Source: an uncultured Phycisphaerales bacterium
GTDB taxonomy: Bacteria; Planctomycetota; Phycisphaerae; Sedimentisphaerales; Anaerobacaceae
Direction: 5' to 3'
Length of the DNA stretch: 17,353 nucleotides
Assembly (NCBI GenBank): GCA_937927975.1
Contig: CALEZT010000170.1
Coordinates: 1-17,353, forward strand
This document shows positions 12,501-17,353 of this stretch, one piece after another. Each line of letters opens with the position of its first letter. The first letter of the stretch is position 1. A program made the position numbers and the translations under genes. Under the pieces are notes generated by a model that was not told the DNA's origin, made no database searches, and was given only the letters and a program-made list of their open reading frames with translations.

Positions 12501-13040
12501 TCATCCCCTTTTTGTCGCGTTCTTCCGCGACTCGCGGCCGAATCCCTTCGTGAGGATCAAGACCACGGCCGCCAGGATGAGCAGGACGATCGTCACCGAC
12601 ATCGCCCGGCGGATCATGGCGTCTCTTTCCGCGAGAGCCCTTTGGGGATACCCCGCCGAGGATGCCTGCAGCGTCCATGTGCCGATGTCATCGGCGTCGT
12701 TGCCTTGGGAGGAAGTCACGCCGTCCCGACCGCAGGAATAGATGCCGAAGCCGCCCGGCAGGTTGGGATCGAGCGCATAGACGAATTCGTGATCCCAGGC
12801 GTCCTTGGGGACATCCGGCGTGTCCAGATACCCGCCTGCATGCCAGTTCGGGACACCGCTCGGCTGGTGGATCAAGGCGTTGAGACCCTCGGCCGCGGTG
12901 GGCAATCTGCCGGTGTCCGACTTGAATTCACCTACGGCAGTCTGCAGGAGCTTCAGATTCGCCTTGGTTGTTATGACACGGGACCTTTCGGCCGGCCACG
13001 AAGATACCACAAATGCCAGGAATACAATCGCAGTCTTCAT
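12501..13040 (-). CDS. GspG-like (type II secretion pseudopilin fold) protein with C-terminal membrane helix
   Basis: ATG 13040 is chosen for GGAG 9 nt upstream. The 179 residues split into a short hydrophobic N-terminus (1-15, signal-peptide-like, MKTAIVFLAFVVSS), a GspG C-terminal domain (about 25-123) and a membrane helix (about 147-164) followed by a basic tail (GFGRESRKNATKRG). GspG hallmarks are TGRLPTAAEGLNALI, VPKDAWDHEFVY, GFGIYSCGRDG and the Asp-rich calcium loop NDADDIGTW. The prepilin peptidase site and GFTLIE helix of true pseudopilins are missing, so it should not be polymerised by GspO/GspL. It is more likely a tail-anchored or periplasm-facing membrane protein reusing the fold. 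It is divergent from the tail-tube-like gene. Confidence 0.8.
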   Translation of the reverse strand: MKTAIVFLAFVVSSWPAERSRVITTKANLKLLQTAVGEFKSDTGRLPTAAEGLNALIHQPSGVPNWHAGGYLDTPDVPKDAWDHEFVYALDPNLPGGFGIYSCGRDGVTSSQGNDADDIGTWTLQASSAGYPQRALAERDAMIRRAMSVTIVLLILAAVVLILTKGFGRESRKNATKRG

Positions 13041-13317
13041 CTCGATCCACTCCGAAACAGCGAGGCTGCTCTCTTCCCACTCGGATCTCTCCTGAAGGGA
13101 CTCACTCCAATAGACAGCACGGGTGGTCCGGAGTTCCACGTTTTCGGACGCATCGAGCGAAAAGCCTCTCGTCGCTGTGAGCGCTACAAGGGGGTAGACA
13201 GCCGGTGGCGGCGTGTACACAATGGACGGCAGTTGGCCGGCCCCTGTCGTTCGGCCGCGATCGGGATGTTCCCCGGTCGGGGCCGGACGTCGTCACAGTG
13301 CAGAAGGAGATGGTATG
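13041..13317. other. Divergent spacer, promoters not resolved
   Basis: This 277-nt region between the GspG-like gene (-) and the tail-tube-like gene (+) must contain start signals for both. Both frames stay partly open through it without start-site support. I see a small CCCCG-GT-CGGGG hairpin (13271-13282) and no convincing -35/-10 pair on either strand. Confidence 0.4.
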
Positions 13318-14376
13318 ATGTCGCACATGAAGTCCTGGTGCCTGTCTTGCGTTGCTATCCTGCTGATGCTGTCCGTGGTCACCCCCAGGGGCGTCACCCC
13401 GGGAAGTGGGAAAGAGCGGTCCTACGTGTCCGGGAGCTTCATGCTGACGCTCGACGGCAAGAACCAGGGGTTCATCAAGAGCGTCGATGGCGGCGCCATC
13501 ACCGCAGAGGTGATCAACGAACCCGCCGGGCCTGACTCCTTCGCCAAGAAACACATCGGCCAGCCCAGGTACGAGGACTTCACCGTCCAGGTGGGTTTCA
13601 GTATGGGCAGGCCTGTGTACGACTGGATCGCCAGATCGTGGACGGTGAAGACCGAGCGAAAGAGCGGCAGCTTCATCGTCGCCGACGCGCAATTGCAGGC
13701 CCAGTCCGAGCGACGCTTCTTCAACGCCTTGATCACCGAGACGACGATCCCGGCGATGGACGGTTCGAGCAAGGAGCCGGCCTATCTCACGGTCCGGCTC
13801 GCTCCGGAGTCGATTCGCGTTGACAAAGCCTCAGGCAGGGTCGAGGGCGAACTGGCCAAGGTCGAACAAAAGAAGTTCCTGCCCGCCTGCTTCCGGATGC
13901 AGATCGATGGCCTGGACTGCACGAAGATCAGCCATATCGACTCGTTCACGGTCAAGCGGCCGGCGGTCATCGACGACGTGGGCGATGCCAGGGACCGTGC
14001 CAGGCAGCCGGGCAAGGTCCTGTTTCCGAACCTCCGCATCACCCTGCCCGAGTCGGCCGCCCAGTCGTGGTTGGACTGGCACGAGAGCTTCGTCGTCCAG
14101 GGCAAGAATGACGACAAGGCCGAGAGAAACGGCATGCTGACGCTCCTTTCGCCGAACCAGCAGACAGTGCTGGCCACGATCCGGTTCTTCAACATGGGGA
14201 TCTTTTCCATCCAGAACGACAAGGCCGAGGCCAGCGCCGATCAGGTCAGGCGGGTGACTGCGGAACTGTACGTGGAGCGAATGGAGTTCGAAGCCGGTGG
14301 GGAGGGCGCCCAGCCCGGCTCGACGGGAACGACCCCGCCCCCAACCACCCAGCCCGTCCCGCTCCGTCGCGGATAG
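13318..14376 (+). CDS. Secreted protein with two tandem phage tail-tube-like (gp19-type) domains
   Basis: The 352-residue product begins with a signal peptide (about 1-25, SWCLSCVAILLMLSVV). Domain A (about 37-167) starts GSFMLTLDGKNQGFIKSVDGG and continues KKHIGQPRYEDFTVQVGFSMGRPVYDWI and LTVRLAPESIRV. This is the order of features of T4 gp19-type tail-tube and Hcp-like proteins (xLxIDG, a central RxxYxxFTVxxG strand, xxWI, a final LAxExI strand). Domain B (about 187-325) repeats it: RMQIDGLDC, LFPNLRITLPE, WLDWHESFVV, NGMLTLLSPN, AELYVERMEFE. A Pro/Thr linker ends the protein. Start ATG 13318 lies 8 nt after AAGGAG (ATG 13315 is 5 nt away). No other phage, T6SS or eCIS gene is nearby, so it is a stand-alone exported user of the fold. 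Family assignment is by pattern. Confidence 0.7.
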   Translation: MSHMKSWCLSCVAILLMLSVVTPRGVTPGSGKERSYVSGSFMLTLDGKNQGFIKSVDGGAITAEVINEPAGPDSFAKKHIGQPRYEDFTVQVGFSMGRPVYDWIARSWTVKTERKSGSFIVADAQLQAQSERRFFNALITETTIPAMDGSSKEPAYLTVRLAPESIRVDKASGRVEGELAKVEQKKFLPACFRMQIDGLDCTKISHIDSFTVKRPAVIDDVGDARDRARQPGKVLFPNLRITLPESAAQSWLDWHESFVVQGKNDDKAERNGMLTLLSPNQQTVLATIRFFNMGIFSIQNDKAEASADQVRRVTAELYVERMEFEAGGEGAQPGSTGTTPPPTTQPVPLRRG

Positions 14377-14469
14377 CGGACTTCCGAGCGACAGTTTTCC
14401 ATTGCGGAGACCCACCTTGATGGCACAAACCAAGGGGATCGCGAAAGGGTGCTGCTGGCAAATCCTGGA

Positions 14470-14498
14470 TTGACGCCGCATTCCTCAATCCTTATAAT
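14470..14498 (+). promoter_or_regulatory. Near-consensus sigma70 promoter of the algJ-like/algI-like genes
   Basis: TTGACG (14470-14475, 5/6) is separated by exactly 17 nt from a perfect TATAAT (14493-14498). It is the best promoter in the window. Transcription would start near 14505, leaving about 405 nt before the TTG start at 14910. No terminator is seen between it and the genes. Confidence 0.7.
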
Positions 14499-14896
14499 GT
14501 TTCCCTGTAGGGCAAGTCCTATTGCGGCCTCCACCAGGTCTCAAACAGGCGAACACTTTTCTCGTAGAGTTTTCGAGACTGTAGCACGCACACAGAACGA
14601 AAGTGCGATAACAACTGTAGAGGTAAGGGATTACGTCAGAACGACGTTACTGAGGACTCCACACCCGACAGGTGCGCCTCTGCATCAGTGGCCGAAAGCT
14701 CGCGAAGTAGACCCTTTCTCGCCTGGTGGCGGACCAGTGGGCTCAACTGTTCTCTGCAACGCTCCTACAGTCTCGAGTTTTCGCTTCTTTAATGGCGAAT
14801 GCGAAGCCGGGGACATGTACCCTGCGTGGGTAGGGACTGTGAAGATGATCTGGCGTTCTCTGTATACAGGGAAATGGTGTTGGAAGCAAACGGTTC

Positions 14897-14904
14897 GGAG
14901 GTGA
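14897..14904 (+). promoter_or_regulatory. Ribosome-binding site deciding a TTG start
   Basis: GGAGGTGA is a full-length Shine-Dalgarno match 5 nt before TTG 14910. The upstream in-frame ATG at 14874 has only a poorly spaced AGGG. The strength of this site favours the TTG. Confidence 0.6.
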
Positions 14905-14909
14905 CGCTC

Positions 14910-16256
14910 TTGAGACAAGAAGCAACGAAGAACGCGCGGTATCCGCTGCACGAATGTAACACCTGGACCACCTGTCCAGTGTTGATCGTCGCGTTCGTGG
15001 TTGTGCAATTCTGCGTCTGTTTGAAGTATTTCCACGTGGGCATCATACAAGTTCATGACAAGATTTGCGGCCAGCCATCGAAGGAGCTTTCTAATGTTGA
15101 TCGCGAGGAGGGGTCCAACCGGATCGTAGGTGGATTCCCGATGCCGTCGGCCAAGGGGCTTCTCTCAGGTGCTTTCCAACGCAATTTCGAGGGCGCTGCA
15201 CAGAGGAACTTTCTGTTGCCAGAAGCAATTCTGGCACCGGCTTACCGTTCTGCTTCGATGGCCCTCACCCGGTTGTCACTCGCGTTGACCCCAACATCCT
15301 CGACCCGATCCAAACCTCTCTTTGCAGGATTCACCATAATGCAGGCTGACGACGGCGAACGGATTTCTGATTTGCCGACCTTCTGTTACAACGGTGATCA
15401 CGCCAAGCTTTCTGACCGGGCGTTGTACTACAACGGTCTGTGCGTCGCGTGGCCGGAAGTCCGTTTTCATGTCTTCCCCACACTTCCGGTGGCGGATTGG
15501 TTTGTGCTTGCTGGTACGTATGGGACGCAGGCAAGACAATCTCTTGTTGGAGACCAATACTTGCGAAGATTCCGAACCCTGCTGGATCCTGCCATAGGGT
15601 TTGGCTGGGCAGCGGAAGGCTGTTCATTTGAGGAGGCGATCTCATGTTATTACCGAACGGATCACCATTGGGGTTTCCGAGGAGCCTACAGAGTCTATCG
15701 TCAGCTCTGGCTACTCCTTCACCAACAGAATCCTCGGGTAGGGCAGGTGTTGGACTCCAAGGGGTGGATTGAGCTACCTGGCCTGGCATTCTACGGTTCT
15801 CTCGCCCGCCGCGCGGGGTACTATGATGCTATCGGCGATGTGATTGTGGACGGGGTTTTCGAATTGCCTTCCTTTGAAGTACACATACATGGCTTTGGAG
15901 ACAGGGAGAGGAATCAGAAGTGTCGGTATCGGACTGGACAATACGCGCGGGAGAAATTCGCCAACCATTATGCGGAGTACTTCGGAAACGACTACGGCCT
16001 CATAGAGTACCTGTCCGGCGCTTCCGGAGGAGGCAATCTTTTGGTCATAGGCGACTCCTTCGACAATTGTATTGAGCCGCTGCTGGCGTCTCACTTCTGT
16101 CACAGTTGGTTTGTCGATCTTCGGCATTACCACGCGGATGTCGGTAAGGAATTTGACATGGACGATTTCCTGGCGCGCCACGCGATCACAGATGTTCTAT
16201 TTGTCGGTAACCAGTACTGGGTGCTGGGACTCAAGCCCCTCGCACCCGTCCAGTAA
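14910..16256 (+). CDS. AlgJ/AlgX-like (DHHW) SGNH-type acetyltransferase component
   Basis: The 448-residue product (TTG start) has one N-terminal membrane helix (about 23-40, PVLIVAFVVVQFCVCLKY) and a periplasmic SGNH-hydrolase-like domain. Its key motifs are RTDHHWGFRGAY at 249-260, the Asp-His pair of AlgJ/AlgX/DltD-type and DHHW-family proteins, and LLVIGDSFDN at 377-386 with nucleophile Ser383. The Ser is downstream of the Asp-His pair, as in AlgX/AlgJ circular order. In alginate-type systems such proteins take acetyl groups from an MBOAT partner and pass them to the polysaccharide. The partner gene follows 30 nt later, which supports this role. Residues 60-140 are poorly conserved-looking. 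GC content and codon use differ from upstream genes. Substrate unknown. Confidence 0.8.
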   Translation: MRQEATKNARYPLHECNTWTTCPVLIVAFVVVQFCVCLKYFHVGIIQVHDKICGQPSKELSNVDREEGSNRIVGGFPMPSAKGLLSGAFQRNFEGAAQRNFLLPEAILAPAYRSASMALTRLSLALTPTSSTRSKPLFAGFTIMQADDGERISDLPTFCYNGDHAKLSDRALYYNGLCVAWPEVRFHVFPTLPVADWFVLAGTYGTQARQSLVGDQYLRRFRTLLDPAIGFGWAAEGCSFEEAISCYYRTDHHWGFRGAYRVYRQLWLLLHQQNPRVGQVLDSKGWIELPGLAFYGSLARRAGYYDAIGDVIVDGVFELPSFEVHIHGFGDRERNQKCRYRTGQYAREKFANHYAEYFGNDYGLIEYLSGASGGGNLLVIGDSFDNCIEPLLASHFCHSWFVDLRHYHADVGKEFDMDDFLARHAITDVLFVGNQYWVLGLKPLAPVQ

Positions 16257-16286
16257 TGATCGAGTCTTAACTGAAGGTCTTGATCG

Positions 16287-17324
16287 ATGGTATTCTCAAG
16301 CTTGACGTTCCTCTTCTTCTTTTTGCCGTGCACATTGGTTGCCTATTACACCAGGTCCAGCCGCCGGTGGCGGAATACTCTTCTGGTGGTCGCGTCAATC
16401 CTATTCTATGCCTGGGGCGAACCGGTGTACGTCATCCTCTTTCTGGCTTCGATTGTCACCAACTGGGGTTTAGGATTGGCCATGGTCCGTCTCGGTTCTC
16501 GGAGGGCCTGGATTCTGGCCGGGGGTGTCGCCCTCAACTTGTTGGGTATCGGAATCTTCAAGTACGCTGGATTCCTCGTGTGGAATATGAACTGCGTCCT
16601 CGGAGCCGCCTGGCCCATCCCGCAGATTGGTTTGCCTATTGGCATCTCGTTCTACACATTTCAAGCCATTTCGTATCTGGTGGATGTATACAGAGGCGAG
16701 GTGAGACCTCAGAAGAACCCGGTCTTCTTCGGGACCTATCTTGCGATGTTCGCACAGTTGATCGCCGGGCCCATCGTCCGTTACAAGACCATCGAGGAAG
16801 AATTGCTCGAACGAAGGGAGAGTACGAGGGAGTTCGCTCTGGGGCTTGAACGTTTCTGTGCGGGATTGGGCAAGAAAGTCCTGATCGCCAATACGATGGG
16901 CTATGTCGCAGATGCGATTCTGGCTCAGTCGCCCACAGTGGGGCTCCTTCCCGCGTGGTTCGCCTTCATCGCCTACTCGTTTCAAATCTACTTTGATTTC
17001 TCGGGCTATTCGGACATGGCTATCGGTTTGGGCCGTATGTTCGGATTCCATTTTCTGGAGAATTTCAACTATCCGTATACCGCCAGATCCGTCACAGACT
17101 TCTGGCGACGATGGCACATCTCCCTCTCCAGTTTCTTTCGCGACTATGTGTACATCCCGCTGGGCGGCAATCGCGTGAGCACACTTCGTTGGATCGTGAA
17201 TCTTCTCGTGGTCTGGGGACTGACAGGAATGTGGCACGGAGCGAGTTGGAACTTCGCCCTCTGGGGCTGCTACTATGGCGTCCTGCTGATCGGCGAGAGG
17301 TGTCCTTTCGGCAGGGCTGCATGA
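16287..17324 (+). CDS. AlgI-type MBOAT O-acetyltransferase, C-terminally truncated or frameshifted
   Basis: This multi-pass inner-membrane acyltransferase would export acetyl groups for polysaccharide O-acetylation. Family motifs include FYAWGEP, LPIGISFYTFQAISYLVDVYRG, FAQLIAGPIVRY, FDFSGYSDMAIGLGRMFGF, TDFWRRWHISLSSFFRDYVYIPLGGNR and LTGMWHGASWNF, with the catalytic His at 317 and a conserved His at 277. ATG 16287 has GAAGGT 8 nt upstream. AlgI relatives are about 460-520 residues. This frame stops after 345, within the sequence following the last conserved Glu-Arg (LLIGERCPFGRAA). Dropping one G from the GGG at 17314-17316 keeps another frame open (LHEIVRADQYLR) to the end of the window. 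So the stop is probably a sequencing error near the contig end, or a real frameshift. The true C-terminus lies beyond 17353. Confidence 0.88.
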   Translation: MVFSSLTFLFFFLPCTLVAYYTRSSRRWRNTLLVVASILFYAWGEPVYVILFLASIVTNWGLGLAMVRLGSRRAWILAGGVALNLLGIGIFKYAGFLVWNMNCVLGAAWPIPQIGLPIGISFYTFQAISYLVDVYRGEVRPQKNPVFFGTYLAMFAQLIAGPIVRYKTIEEELLERRESTREFALGLERFCAGLGKKVLIANTMGYVADAILAQSPTVGLLPAWFAFIAYSFQIYFDFSGYSDMAIGLGRMFGFHFLENFNYPYTARSVTDFWRRWHISLSSFFRDYVYIPLGGNRVSTLRWIVNLLVVWGLTGMWHGASWNFALWGCYYGVLLIGERCPFGRAA

Positions 17325-17353
17325 AATAGTCCGTGCGGATCAGTATCTTCGAT

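Larger units (their letters stand above)
14377..14909 (+). other. Long leader region of the O-acetylation genes
   Basis: These 533 nt hold the end spacer of the tail-tube-like gene, a near-consensus promoter (14470-14498) and about 405 nt of predicted 5' leader. GC content falls visibly from here on. Within the leader I see weak hairpins (TCTCG/CGAGA near 14559-14578; ACGTC-AGAAC-GACGT at 14634-14648) and no recognised riboswitch, terminator or gene. A 151-codon open frame through it has neither a ribosome-binding site nor protein-like composition. Confidence 0.5.

Noticed and set aside
10566..13535. Nearly 3-kb plus-strand open frame across several leftward genes
   Set aside because: It spans repeats, spacers and three genes on the other strand, has shadow-like composition, and overlaps well-supported genes.
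13318..14376. Prophage remnant
   Set aside because: Only one tail-tube-like gene is present, it has a signal peptide, and its neighbours are not phage genes.
14505..14909. c-di-GMP riboswitch in the exopolysaccharide leader
   Set aside because: I looked for the conserved GEMM core and paired stems and did not find them.

Overview
The window looks like one end of a draft contig from a GC-rich (roughly 60-65% by eye) Gram-negative bacterium. My best guess is Planctomycetota. This is inferred from two consecutive clpP genes behind trigger factor, a BlaI/M56 pair with a long non-penicillin-binding sensor tail, several short lipoproteins, secreted proteins built from GspG-like and phage-tail-tube-like folds, and REP-like and AT-rich interspersed repeats. 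No rRNA or marker gene settles the phylum. Bases 1-42 are not genomic: they are an index plus an Illumina read-2 adapter, so the true sequence starts near 43.

Layout. 43-1053: a truncated exported protein (-) and a small membrane-anchored protein (+), separated by a spacer with two REP-like hairpins. 1093-5087 (all -): tRNA-Gly(GCC) with its own stable-RNA-type promoter; a leader with a stem-loop and an intrinsic terminator; then trigger factor, canonical ClpP (Ser-His-Asp), a second ClpP with Asn at the catalytic Asp position, and a coiled-coil lipoprotein. The first three are a protein-folding and degradation cluster that probably forms one operon. 5185-7928 (-): blaI and an overlapping M56 metalloprotease-sensor gene, preceded by two palindromes that match a BlaI-type autorepressed promoter. 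8366-9172 (+): a lipoprotein with a good promoter. 9190-10651 (-): a DUF4097-type beta-helix lipoprotein followed after 4 nt by a small lipoprotein.

10746-13040 (-): a membrane-anchored protein of unknown function whose upstream region holds an interspersed inverted repeat and possible broken coding sequence, and a GspG-like protein that has a signal peptide and a C-terminal membrane helix instead of a pilin leader. 13318-14376 (+, divergent): a secreted protein with two tandem phage-tail-tube-like (gp19-type) domains. 14450-17353 (+): a lower-GC segment with a near-consensus promoter, a leader of about 400 nt, an AlgJ/DHHW-type SGNH acyltransferase partner and an AlgI-type MBOAT O-acetyltransferase. 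These two should act together in O-acetylating an exported polysaccharide. The MBOAT gene is frameshifted or cut at the contig end.

The most unusual items are the ClpP pair with divergent catalytic triads, the trigger-factor leader terminator, the M56 fusion with its paired operators, the secreted double tail-tube protein beside an unorthodox GspG-like protein, and the repeat block in front of the 10746-12068 gene.
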